From an uncultured Bacteroidota bacterium (lineage in GTDB: Bacteria > Bacteroidota > Bacteroidia > Bacteroidales > SZUA-534): DNA of 11,657 nt. Position numbers and translations under genes: made by a program. Shown here in pieces: positions 1 to 6,669 of this stretch. The stretch is taken from positions 1 to 11,657 of the forward strand of contig CALCFP010000245.1 in NCBI GenBank assembly GCA_937900725.1, read 5' to 3'. Under the pieces are notes generated by a model. It was not told the DNA's origin and ran no database searches. It worked only from the letters and a program-made list of their open reading frames with translations. Position 1 is the first letter of the stretch. Every line of letters starts with the position of its first letter.

Positions 1-2
1 AG

Positions 3-125
3 TTTGTTCCCTGGACGCGCGTGTCGTTCCTGTTGAAGGCTCAGCAGTATGCGCTCTTCAGTAAGGTGGAGAACTACTTGAAGCCCAATTTCTCGGCTGC
101 CGTGAGAATCAATTTCCATAAATAA
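3..125 (+). CDS. 3' end of a probable outer-membrane beta-barrel protein gene (5' end outside window)
   Basis: An open frame enters from the left edge and stops at TAA 123-125, giving the last 40 residues of a protein. The tail alternates polar and hydrophobic residues (ending SAAVRINFHK) with an aromatic residue near the end, as in the last strands of outer-membrane beta-barrels such as TonB-dependent receptors. A lipoprotein gene starts 19 bases downstream on the same strand, which fits an outer-membrane operon. The family cannot be assigned from 40 residues, and the barrel call is an inference from strand pattern and neighbour only. Confidence 0.5.
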   Translation, partial: FVPWTRVSFLLKAQQYALFSKVENYLKPNFSAAVRINFHK

Positions 126-144
126 GAAGAAACGTTCAATATAT

Positions 145-879
145 ATGAAGATTTTGCGAACCATTATGGGGACAGTGTGCTGTCTCCTCGCGCTGTCGTC
201 GTGCGACACGCGTGACGAATTGTACATTGATGACATCAGGAATGGACAATGTATAGTTGAGGTCGACGGACATAGGGACACGGTCCCCGGTTATTACGAA
301 AAGGGTAAGGACGGTGTGGTGTACGATATCTATCCCAGGACGTTTGATGCCAGCTTAAGCTTTTTGCTGTATGACACGGTGGCGTTTAGGTTGTATGCCC
401 TTGTCCGCGGAAAGGAGTACCCGTTGCAGGTCTATTGCACGTTTAGGGAACCGGAAGATGTGAAGGGGAATTTTAAACTCCATCTAAGTTCTAAAATAAC
501 GGATGATGTGAACGGCGGGGTAGGTCCCGATGACTGTCTTAATATGGAGTTGTATACCAAGATTACCTTGTCTGAGCGGGCCTCCTTTTTCCAGTCGGAT
601 ACCTCCAGCGCTCTTTTGGGAGGTTACCTTCAGGGTGTGTATCACTATGGACTCAAAATGGAGAGAAACCTTGATGGTGATCCATTCATTGTTTACTTCA
701 ATTTCCGTTTGTGCGTTGATAATGTTGTCAGATTTTGCCTCTGCTTCTTGCCCGTTTATCAGCACTTTGCCCATAGGTCCAAGGCGTGTTATTGTTACAC
801 CTTTGTCGCCGACAGTGATGGTGTTAGGCTTGAAATTTTCAATTTTCCCGTCAATGGATGTGTTGAGCGACAGTTTTGA
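145..879 (+). CDS. Lipoprotein of unknown family; 3' part probably not genuine (runs antisense into nfeD-like gene)
   Basis: The protein starts with a lipoprotein signal: basic MKILR, a hydrophobic stretch, then a lipobox LSSC with the lipidated cysteine at residue 20. It is therefore expected to be anchored in the outer or inner membrane facing the periplasm. The body to about residue 170 has alternating beta-strand-like sequence and the base composition of the upstream gene fragment. I do not recognise the family; the context (beta-barrel gene just upstream) suggests an outer-membrane partner. After about residue 170 (base 655-690) the translation becomes rich in Cys and Phe, and it is simply the antisense of a recognisable NfeD-like gene. 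The true C-terminus is therefore probably missing, and the stop at 877-879 is likely accidental. No clear Shine-Dalgarno site precedes the ATG, as is usual in Bacteroidetes. Confidence 0.6.
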   Translation: MKILRTIMGTVCCLLALSSCDTRDELYIDDIRNGQCIVEVDGHRDTVPGYYEKGKDGVVYDIYPRTFDASLSFLLYDTVAFRLYALVRGKEYPLQVYCTFREPEDVKGNFKLHLSSKITDDVNGGVGPDDCLNMELYTKITLSERASFFQSDTSSALLGGYLQGVYHYGLKMERNLDGDPFIVYFNFRLCVDNVVRFCLCFLPVYQHFAHRSKACYCYTFVADSDGVRLEIFNFPVNGCVERQF

Positions 880-1113
880 CCAGGTTTTTGCCCTCAGTCC
901 AAAGATGAGAATCAATATACTTAGGAGTAAGGCACTAGCCAATATGTAATGTGCAGTTGGTGTACCTATTTGCGTGTATGATAAATAGATATCTGTAATT
1001 AGCAGGACTATTCCCAATATGCCTACAACGTTGATGCCAGGCAATACAAATACTTCCAGAAAAATCAGGAGCAAGGCTATGAAAAGTATGATGATGATGC
1101 CGGTAAGAGTCAT
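484..1113 (-). CDS. NfeD-like membrane protein, C-terminal tail probably chimeric
   Basis: Short-type NfeD family protein, normally about 150 residues. These are membrane proteins with a C-terminal OB-fold domain that partner SPFH/flotillin-type proteins. Three hydrophobic segments are visible at about residues 5-25, 28-48 and 55-73. They are followed by the NfeD OB domain at about 95-148, with the typical pattern VGDKGVTITRLGPMGKVLING and a last strand WITIKV. The domain is complete at about residue 148 (base 670), but the frame continues for another 60 residues (to TAG 484-486) that are antisense to the lipoprotein gene and unlike NfeD. I chose ATG 1111-1113, one base after the clpS stop; a TTG three codons earlier (1120-1122) would overlap clpS. 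The close spacing indicates translation coupled to clpS. The usual flotillin-type partner is not found downstream, where the suspected junction lies. Confidence 0.75.
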   Translation of the reverse strand: MTLTGIIIILFIALLLIFLEVFVLPGINVVGILGIVLLITDIYLSYTQIGTPTAHYILASALLLSILILIFGLRAKTWSKLSLNTSIDGKIENFKPNTITVGDKGVTITRLGPMGKVLINGQEAEAKSDNIINAQTEIEVNNEWITIKVSLHFESIVIHTLKVTSQKSAGGIRLEKGGPLRQGNLGIQLHIKTVIGTYPAVHIIRYFRT

Positions 1114-1114
1114 A

Positions 1115-1387
1115 TTATTCAATGTTTGCTGTTAAGGCATTTGCGTTCAACCTCTCTTTAAGAGACGACATTTCAGGGTATGAGCCGGACTTTATTTCAT
1201 ACCGGCCTTTGTAATGGACTATCAAGGCACATTGCTCTGCCTGTTCTGGAGTATGTTCGCATATTTCAACCAGACATTTTATTACGTGTTCAAATGTGTT
1301 GACGTCATCATTGTAGAGTACAAGATTGTATCTCTCGCAATTGACCGTCAAACTGTCTGATTCGCTTTTTGCTTGATGGCGTCTCAT
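1115..1387 (-). CDS. clpS: ATP-dependent Clp protease adaptor ClpS
   Basis: ClpS binds proteins carrying N-degron residues and hands them to the ClpA(C)P protease in the cytoplasm. The 90-residue length is typical for the family. The N-degron pocket signature is present: NDD at residues 26-28 within LYNDDVNTFEHV, and the conserved histidine H58 in IVHYKG. An ordinary flexible N-terminal arm precedes it. The stop TAA at 1115-1117 sits one base before the ATG of the nfeD-like gene, so the two are probably one transcript. A -7 promoter match lies about 20 bases upstream of the start. No clp ATPase gene is in the window, which is common for Bacteroidetes clpS. Confidence 0.93.
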   Translation of the reverse strand: MRRHQAKSESDSLTVNCERYNLVLYNDDVNTFEHVIKCLVEICEHTPEQAEQCALIVHYKGRYEIKSGSYPEMSSLKERLNANALTANIE

Positions 1388-1406
1388 TTTGTTGACTTTG
1401 TTACAA

Positions 1407-1414
1407 CAAATATA
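1407..1414 (-). promoter_or_regulatory. Putative -7 promoter element for clpS-nfeD
   Basis: On the minus strand this reads TATATTTG, an exact match to the Bacteroidetes -7 consensus TAnnTTTG, 20 bases before the clpS ATG. No good -33 TTTG lies at the usual 19-21-base distance, so the call rests on the -7 box and its position alone. Confidence 0.42.
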
Positions 1415-1481
1415 ATAATATAGGTGGTTTTATTTGCCGGTATGAAAAGAAATCGTCTTGAAAAAGAATGTATGAACAAAA

Positions 1482-1505
1482 AATCCATTGGCTTGCCAAT
1501 GGATT
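1482..1505 (-). terminator. Rho-independent terminator of the GIN-domain gene
   Basis: A 10-bp perfect stem (AATCCATTGG / CCAATGGATT) with loop CTTG is preceded on the plus strand by a run of A. On the minus strand the hairpin is therefore followed by a run of T, placing termination just after the GIN-domain gene that stops at 1530 and before clpS. Confidence 0.85.
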
Positions 1506-1529
1506 CTTGTAATTATGAAGGAATGCTGA

Positions 1530-2267
1530 TTAGTTGTCTGTGCCTACTTTACGTTTTGTAATAAGGCCTGTACTATTGAAGTTACGCTGTGATATTGCAG
1601 GTTCACCCATAAAGAACAGATTGCTGCTTCCTGAAAGTGTGATGGCAAGTTTCTTTTTTGCGTTCACTGATATTTCCGAATAGCCTGAACCAACGACGTT
1701 GCAATTGTCTGACTGAAGGTCGAATGCGTTGATTTCAGCATCGTCGTGGGCTTCAATGGTAAGTTCTTCAGAATAGCCACGGAGGAAGACGCTTCCGCCG
1801 TCAATTACCTTCACGTTGCTTTTTGATGCCTTGTATTCAAAATCCATTTTTGATGAACCGCCACATATTATTTCCACTTCGTCAAAGTTGACTGCGCGGT
1901 CAGTTTTGAGCGATACCTCATTCAGCAGGATGATGTTTTTGAGTTCCTTGAATGCTATCGTTATGGTAAGTTTGTTGGATTTCTTGATGTTGTTTGGAAC
2001 AATCACGTAAAGTGTGTTGTCATTCACTAATGTTTGAAAAAGTTCAATCAGGTTCTCTTCGGCTTCTATCTTGACATTCTCTGTTGTCTCTTGTGAAAGA
2101 TATAGTTCAACTTGACCTTGAACCACGATTCTGTTGAATCCTGTTACTTGACGAATGTCAGTCTTGATTTTCCCGTTTCCTTTAATGTTTTGTGCATAGG
2201 TGTTTACGGTTGCAAATGTCAAAAATGACAACATTACGCAAATGAATGCGATGGCTTTGTTCTTCAT
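1530..2267 (-). CDS. Secreted GIN-domain (DUF2807) protein
   Basis: A putative exported protein of the DUF2807 'head GIN domain' family, widespread in Bacteroidetes and of unknown molecular function. I chose ATG 2265-2267 (MKNKAIAF) over an upstream ATG at 2313-2315, because it gives a canonical signal peptide of about 25 residues ending NTYA before QNIKG and follows an A/T-rich leader. The mature part begins with the family hallmark of a short charged strand and 'VTGFNRIVVQGQVELYL' (41-57). It continues as a right-handed beta-helix-like series of short strands with G/S/N turns, including CGGSSKMDF (135-143) and GSGYSEISVNA (193-203). The length (245 residues) is typical. It lies 92 bases downstream of a LytTR regulator gene, possibly in the same transcript, and ends at a strong terminator. 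A structural or envelope role is inferred only from the family and signal peptide. Confidence 0.85.
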   Translation of the reverse strand: MKNKAIAFICVMLSFLTFATVNTYAQNIKGNGKIKTDIRQVTGFNRIVVQGQVELYLSQETTENVKIEAEENLIELFQTLVNDNTLYVIVPNNIKKSNKLTITIAFKELKNIILLNEVSLKTDRAVNFDEVEIICGGSSKMDFEYKASKSNVKVIDGGSVFLRGYSEELTIEAHDDAEINAFDLQSDNCNVVGSGYSEISVNAKKKLAITLSGSSNLFFMGEPAISQRNFNSTGLITKRKVGTDN

Positions 2268-2359
2268 AATAAAAAAGATTTCCGCAAAAATCGGCAAAAA
2301 AGATTTAAATATCAAGTTGTTGATTATAAAAATCAGTAAAGTTCGTATTGGTTCGGTAT

Positions 2360-3127
2360 TTATGCGTTGTTCTCTATGTTAGAGGCCATTGCGTCCATAA
2401 ATTGGTTGCGCTTGCGACGTGACAGAATGGCGGTTGTGCCACCTTCCATTATTATGTCGCCTTCAAACCGCGAAACTTTTTGAACGTAGTTCAGATTGAC
2501 AATGTGCGATTGGTGTGTCCTGAAGAATGGAAAGTCTTCCAGTATGCTTTCAAATTCACCCAAATTTTTGGAAACCAACAAGTCTTCGCGACCTTTTATG
2601 TGCAATGTGCAGTAGTTGCCGTCCGATTGTATGTGTATGATTTCCTTTATATTGACAAATTCAATTGATTCCGATGTGGCTAATACTATCCTGTCGGGTT
2701 TTTCTCGTTTTGTGTTTTGCAGAAGTGTGTCGAGTTGTTTTTCGTACTCTGGCACTGTCTGCTTTTTTCCGATAATCTTCTTTACGGCCATATCCATATC
2801 GGTGTAGTCAAATGGCTTTAGAAGATAGTCTATGGCGCTGTATTTGAATGCTTTGATGGCGTATTGGTTGTATGCGGTGACAAATATGATGTTGAAGTTG
2901 CGTTTGGTGAGTTGTTCCAAAATGTCAAAGCCACTTCCGTCGGGCAATTGAATGTCCATAAACACCAAATCGACATTGACGTTTGACAGTAACTCGACGG
3001 CAGACTTGACGCTGTTGGCATCACCCATTATCTCAAACGAAGGATAGTTCTCGTTGAGAAACATTCTCACTGATTCCACGCCGTGTGGTTCATCGTCAAT
3101 TATCGCAACTTTTAGTTTGTTGTCCAT
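2360..3127 (-). CDS. LytTR-family response regulator (REC-LytTR)
   Basis: Two-component transcription factor of the AlgR/LytR type. The receiver domain (about 5-120) has the acidic pocket D11-D12, phospho-acceptor D58 in FMDIQLPDG, the switch T84 in FVTAYNQYA and K104 in LLKPF, so it should be phosphorylatable. A LytTR DNA-binding domain follows (about 145-250), with the typical 'IIHIQSDGNYCTLHI' and 'FFRTHQSHIVNLNYV' motifs. At 255 residues it is of standard length. The usual cognate is a LytS-like sensor kinase (His_kinase family), often encoded directly alongside, but none is in the window. The upstream neighbour is rsmI, 30 bases away, and the downstream neighbour is a secreted GIN-domain gene. 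Co-transcription with rsmI is likely from spacing; the kinase is presumably encoded elsewhere. Confidence 0.95.
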   Translation of the reverse strand: MDNKLKVAIIDDEPHGVESVRMFLNENYPSFEIMGDANSVKSAVELLSNVNVDLVFMDIQLPDGSGFDILEQLTKRNFNIIFVTAYNQYAIKAFKYSAIDYLLKPFDYTDMDMAVKKIIGKKQTVPEYEKQLDTLLQNTKREKPDRIVLATSESIEFVNIKEIIHIQSDGNYCTLHIKGREDLLVSKNLGEFESILEDFPFFRTHQSHIVNLNYVQKVSRFEGDIIMEGGTTAILSRRKRNQFMDAMASNIENNA

Positions 3128-3157
3128 CGCTTTTATATAACAGATGATAAATATATG

Positions 3158-3859
3158 TTAAATTTCTTCTGTTTCAAATTTTGAATCAATTTTATTTCCT
3201 GCCACCACAATTACTATTTCGCCCTTGACGCCTGTCTCGTTGAAATGCGCAATGGCCTCGCTTATTGTACCGCGGTAGTTTTCCTCGTGTACTTTCGATA
3301 TTTCACGCGATACGCAGACCATTCTGTCTGGTCCAAATACTTCTGCGAATTGCTCGAGTGCCTTAATCAATCGGTATGGCGATTCATAGAAAATCATTGT
3401 GCGTTCCTCGGTGCGTACGGCTTCAATGCGTTTCTGTCTGCCTTTCTTTTGTGGCAGGAATCCTTCGAAACAGAATCTGTCGTTGGCAAAACCGCTGTTT
3501 ATGAGTGCGGGCACAAATGCGGTCGCACCTGGCAGGCATTCTACCTTAATGTCATTTTTTATGCAGTGATTGACAAGCAGGTATCCTGGGTCAGAAATTC
3601 CAGGCGTGCCAGCATCGCTAATCAGTACCGCTGTTTTTGCTGCAGATATCATTTCTACGTAATGTTCAACCTGCTGGTGCTCGTTGAATTTGTGGAATGG
3701 TATGAGCCTGTTTTTTATTTCATAGTGATTAAGTAAAATGCCTGACGTTCTGGTGTCTTCGGCCATTATAAAATCTGCCTCTTTCAGCAGTCTGAGTGCG
3801 CGGAGTGTTATGTCTTCAAGGTTTCCGACAGGTGTCGGCACCAAATACAGTTTCCCCAT
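3158..3859 (-). CDS. rsmI: 16S rRNA (cytidine(1402)-2'-O)-methyltransferase RsmI
   Basis: RsmI uses S-adenosylmethionine to methylate the 2'-O of C1402 in the 16S rRNA decoding centre. The protein has the tetrapyrrole-methylase fold. Visible signatures are the N-terminal LYLVPTPVGNLEDIT (4-18), MAEDTR (32-37), SDAGTPGISDPG (81-92), LPGATAFVPAL (109-119), FEGFLP (131-136), YESPYR (158-163) and the closing KGEIVIVVAG (212-221). At 233 residues it lacks the extra C-terminal domain of the longer E. coli protein, as is common in Bacteroidetes. The start ATG lies 5 bases after the stop of the upstream acidic protein gene, and the LytTR regulator gene follows after 30 bases, so all three are probably co-transcribed. 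Confidence 0.95.
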   Translation of the reverse strand: MGKLYLVPTPVGNLEDITLRALRLLKEADFIMAEDTRTSGILLNHYEIKNRLIPFHKFNEHQQVEHYVEMISAAKTAVLISDAGTPGISDPGYLLVNHCIKNDIKVECLPGATAFVPALINSGFANDRFCFEGFLPQKKGRQKRIEAVRTEERTMIFYESPYRLIKALEQFAEVFGPDRMVCVSREISKVHEENYRGTISEAIAHFNETGVKGEIVIVVAGNKIDSKFETEEI

Positions 3860-3864
3860 TCCGA

Positions 3865-4749
3865 CTACGATTTAAAACGTTGGTAAACAAGTTCAAGGAA
3901 ACTGATGGCAGTCTCGTTATCCTGATTCCAGTTGTATTTGCTGAAAATGCCAGACAGTGCATCGTTTATGCTTGCTGATTGTTCAATTTGGTCTATGGTC
4001 TGCTCGTATTGCAGGCTGTCGTGCCCGAACAATTCGTTGATGTATCGGATGCGGTCATTGATTTTTATCGCTTTGCGAAGATTCGTTATCGGCCTGTTGT
4101 TGAATTTGGATGCCAGGTCGGCTTTCTTCTCTAGTCCTGCCAGCACGTCATTTATTGATGGGGCGTTGTTTTGGAACGTGTCGGCAAGAGTGTTTGGCTT
4201 TTGCTCTGCCTTCTCTGTTGCAGGGTGATGCTCGTTTACAGACTCTTCATTGACAGCCTTGACTTCCGTTGATGTATATTCGTTGTAGGTCTGTTCAACA
4301 TTGACGGTGTTGTCGGCGAACAAGTCGGCAAGCGAAGGTTTCTCTTCATTTGCTGTAGTCTGCTCTGTGGCAATCTCTTCCTTGATTGGCTCTGGCTCTA
4401 TTTTGACAGGTTCTTCTACTTTATGTTGCTCTGCTGGTTCGGGTTCTGCCGAGATGTCTTTTGTCGCAATTTCTTCCTGGACATTCGCCGAAGGCTTGAT
4501 TTCTTCTTTTGGTGTTGGCGCAAATGTCGCTGCAGGCTCGACTTTTGGCTGGAATTGTGGCTCTTCAACGGCGGTTTCTGCGTCATTGTCCGTCAAATGT
4601 GAGGCGATAGACTCAATGTCGCGGATTTTATTTTGTAGCAGTTTCGCTTCAAACAGGTTGATGTTGCCGTCGTCTGGAAGGCTTTCTATCATCGATTCCA
4701 AGACGTTCGCTTCGGCTTTGATAATCTTGATTAGATTTTTTGTTTGCAT
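3865..4749 (-). CDS. Conserved-looking acidic protein of unknown function, first gene of the rsmI group
   Basis: I do not recognise a named family. The 294-residue protein has no signal peptide or membrane segment, so it is probably cytoplasmic. It has a helical N-terminal part (1-53), a long low-complexity Glu/Pro/Ala/Thr-rich linker (about 54-185), and a helical C-terminal domain (about 215-294) containing 'RKAIKINDRIRYINELFGHD' and ending WNQDNETAISFLELVYQRFKS, rich in aromatic and charged residues. Two similar short motifs precede that domain: PSLADLFADN (138-147) and NTLADTFQNN (186-195), followed by SINDVLAG. The two-anchors-and-linker layout suggests a scaffold or adaptor, which is inference. 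The gene is divergent from tdk, has a -7 promoter match about 26 bases upstream, and its stop is 5 bases from rsmI. Confidence 0.82.
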   Translation of the reverse strand: MQTKNLIKIIKAEANVLESMIESLPDDGNINLFEAKLLQNKIRDIESIASHLTDNDAETAVEEPQFQPKVEPAATFAPTPKEEIKPSANVQEEIATKDISAEPEPAEQHKVEEPVKIEPEPIKEEIATEQTTANEEKPSLADLFADNTVNVEQTYNEYTSTEVKAVNEESVNEHHPATEKAEQKPNTLADTFQNNAPSINDVLAGLEKKADLASKFNNRPITNLRKAIKINDRIRYINELFGHDSLQYEQTIDQIEQSASINDALSGIFSKYNWNQDNETAISFLELVYQRFKS

Positions 4750-4774
4750 CGCTCTTAATAAAGATTTATTTTGC

Positions 4775-4782
4775 CAAAAATA
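4775..4782 (-). promoter_or_regulatory. Putative -7 promoter element for the unknown gene-rsmI-regulator group
   Basis: On the minus strand this reads TATTTTTG, matching TAnnTTTG, 26 bases before the ATG at 4749 in the 87-base gap divergent from tdk. There is a TTTTG upstream, but only 11 bases away, too close to be the -33 element. No equally good match was seen for tdk on the plus strand. Confidence 0.38.
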
Positions 4783-4836
4783 ACGATTGATGTCAAAACA
4801 ATATTTAATAAACCTTTAATTTTTTGACGCACTGAT

Positions 4837-5406
4837 ATGTTTTCTGAAAAAGACGCCAATAGGGATGGCTGGATTGAGGTTATTTGCGGGTCGATGTTCT
4901 CTGGAAAGACAGAAGAACTGATTCGGCGAATGAAACGTGCCAAGTTCGCCAAGCAGAAGGTTGAAATTTTCAAGCCCACCATTGATGTGCGCTATTCCGA
5001 TGTGGATGTAGTGTCGCACGATGAGAATTCCATTCCTTCGACACCTGTCGACAGCCCGCAGAACATCTTGCTGCTGGCAAACGACGTGCAGGTTGTCGGC
5101 ATTGATGAGGCGCAGTTTTTTGATGACGGTCTAGTCGATGTCTGCAACGCATTGGCAAACAGGGGACTCCGCGTTATTGTGGCTGGATTGGATATGGATT
5201 ATCTGGGCAATCCGTTCGGCCCTATTCCAAAGTTGCTGGCTACAGCCGAAGATGTGACCAAGGTTCACGCCATTTGTGTCAATTGCGGCAATCTTGCTCA
5301 ATATTCGCATCGGCTTACCAAGACCGAAAAACTTGTCCTGCTCGGTGAAACCGACAGTTACGAGCCGCTCTGCCGAAGTTGTTTCCTGAAGGCTATGGGG
5401 CGCTGA
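4837..5406 (+). CDS. tdk: Thymidine kinase, type II
   Basis: Cytoplasmic salvage enzyme phosphorylating thymidine to dTMP with ATP. The P-loop GSMFSGKT is at residues 18-25. The Walker-B/catalytic segment IDEAQFF is at 89-95, with E91 the expected general base. 'GLDMDYLGNPFGPIP' is at 117-131. The structural zinc is bound by C147/C150 (CVNCG) and C179/C182 (CRSC). The thymidine-contacting lasso region lies between the two Cys pairs. The length of 189 residues is normal for the family. The gene stands alone on the plus strand, divergent from the rsmI group and convergent with the aminotransferase gene. It is followed by a strong hairpin terminator starting 7 bases after the stop. Confidence 0.96.
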   Translation: MFSEKDANRDGWIEVICGSMFSGKTEELIRRMKRAKFAKQKVEIFKPTIDVRYSDVDVVSHDENSIPSTPVDSPQNILLLANDVQVVGIDEAQFFDDGLVDVCNALANRGLRVIVAGLDMDYLGNPFGPIPKLLATAEDVTKVHAICVNCGNLAQYSHRLTKTEKLVLLGETDSYEPLCRSCFLKAMGR

Positions 5407-5413
5407 AACGAAA

Positions 5414-5442
5414 AAAGGTCAAATCCTTAGGATTTGACCTTT
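5414..5442. terminator. Bidirectional hairpin terminator between tdk and aminotransferase gene
   Basis: A perfect 13-bp stem (AAAGGTCAAATCC / GGATTTGACCTTT) with loop TTA lies between two convergent genes. A-rich sequence on its left and T-rich sequence on its right make it usable in both directions: for tdk rightward and for the minus-strand aminotransferase gene leftward. Confidence 0.88.
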
Positions 5443-5462
5443 CTTATTTGTCTCTCAGAAGT

Positions 5463-6662
5463 TTAAATTGTTCTTCCTGGATATTGTTCCAATGCGATAG
5501 CCAATACGTTAAGTGCTTGTGCAAGGTCTTCCTTTTTTAGCACGTATGCAATGCGGACTTCGTTTTTGCCGAGTCCTGGAGTGGTGTAGAAACCGCTGGC
5601 AGGAGCAAGCATAACAGTCTGCCCTTCGTATTCGAAATCGCGCAACAGCCATTCGCAGAACTTGTCGCTGTCGTCAACTGGCAGTTTTGCTACTGTATAG
5701 AATGCGCCCATTGGAATTGGAGTGTAGCAACCTGGAATTTTGTTCAGCCCGTCTATCAGGAACTTTCGACGCTCGACAAATTCATCGTATGTGTCGAGCA
5801 TATATTCTTCAGGTGTGTCGATTGATGCCTCGGCAATGATTTGTCCGATGAGCGGTGGGCTCAGGCGGGCTTGGCAGAATTTCATAACGCTTGCGCGGAC
5901 TTCCTTGTTCTTTGTAATAAGTGCGCCGATACGAATGCCACATTCGCTGTATCGTTTTGAAACAGAGTCGATAAGTATTACATTGTCTTCAATTCCTTCA
6001 AGGTTGAATGCCGAAATGTATGGTGCTCCAGTGTAGCAGAATTCGCGATATACTTCGTCTGAAAACAGGAATAGGTTGTATTTCTTGACAATGTCGCGCA
6101 ACTGGTTCATTTCCTTGCGTGTGTACAAATAACCTGTTGGGTTGTTGGGGTTGCAAATCAAGATGCCTTTTGTACGCTCTGTAATTAGAGCCTCGAATTT
6201 GTCCATCGACGGCAATGCAAAACCGTCATCGATGCTTGATGGTATGGTCTTGATTACGGCGCCTGCTGATATCGCGAAAGCCATATAGTTTGCGTATGCT
6301 GGTTCTGGCACTATGATTTCGTCGCCTGGGTCAAGGCACGACATAAATGAGAATAGCACCGCCTCTGAACCGCCTGTAGTGATTATGATGTCTTCTACAT
6401 TGGCGTTGATGTTGAATTTTGCGTAATATGAAACAAGTTTCGCCCTTAAACTCAATAGTCCTTCACTTGGGCTGTATTCCAATATGTTACGGTCGATTCT
6501 CTTCATTGCATCCAAGCCGACTTGCGGAGTTGGCAGGTCAGGCTGACCAATATTTAGATGGTATACTTTGATACCTTTCTTTTTTGCGGCGTTAGCAAGC
6601 GGAACCAGTCTTCTGATAGGTGAGGACGGCATTATTATTCCGCGTTCTGAAATTTTTGGCAT
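5463..6662 (-). CDS. Pyridoxal-phosphate aminotransferase, class I/II (aspartate-aminotransferase-like)
   Basis: Fold-type I PLP enzyme moving an amino group between an amino acid and a 2-oxo acid. Visible catalytic elements are YHLNIGQPDLPTP (34-46), the cofactor phosphate region TTGGSEA (95-101), NPNNPTG (171-177), the pyridine-ring Asp in SDEVY (D202), the Schiff-base lysine K236 in DSVSKRYSECGIRIGAL, and the substrate-carboxylate Arg in NEVRIAY (R370). The 399-residue length is full. SVSKRYSECG is typical of an AspB-like branch in Bacteroidetes; the exact substrate (aspartate, aromatic or branched chain) cannot be read from the sequence. The gene starts 7 bases after the DUF1573 gene stop and is probably translated from the same mRNA. 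It ends at the shared tdk hairpin. Confidence 0.93.
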   Translation of the reverse strand: MPKISERGIIMPSSPIRRLVPLANAAKKKGIKVYHLNIGQPDLPTPQVGLDAMKRIDRNILEYSPSEGLLSLRAKLVSYYAKFNINANVEDIIITTGGSEAVLFSFMSCLDPGDEIIVPEPAYANYMAFAISAGAVIKTIPSSIDDGFALPSMDKFEALITERTKGILICNPNNPTGYLYTRKEMNQLRDIVKKYNLFLFSDEVYREFCYTGAPYISAFNLEGIEDNVILIDSVSKRYSECGIRIGALITKNKEVRASVMKFCQARLSPPLIGQIIAEASIDTPEEYMLDTYDEFVERRKFLIDGLNKIPGCYTPIPMGAFYTVAKLPVDDSDKFCEWLLRDFEYEGQTVMLAPASGFYTTPGLGKNEVRIAYVLKKEDLAQALNVLAIALEQYPGRTI

Positions 6663-6669
6663 TTCGATA

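Noticed and set aside
530..949. Plus-strand open frame of 139 residues opposite the nfeD-like gene
   Set aside because: It has no family-like sequence and is the antisense shadow of a recognisable membrane/OB protein.
2275..2310. Short direct repeat of AAATCTTTTTT-type sequence upstream of the GIN-domain gene as an operator
   Set aside because: It is A/T-rich low complexity, and its copies do not have the spacing expected of LytTR-type sites.
3245..3736. Plus-strand open frame of 163 residues inside rsmI
   Set aside because: It is Cys/Phe/Tyr-rich antisense of a fully conserved RsmI and has no recognisable motifs.
4301..4783. Plus-strand Ser/Ala/Gly-rich frame opposite the acidic unknown protein
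   Set aside because: The low-complexity composition mirrors the Glu/Pro-rich linker on the other strand. The minus-strand gene has rsmI-coupled spacing and a better protein-like sequence.
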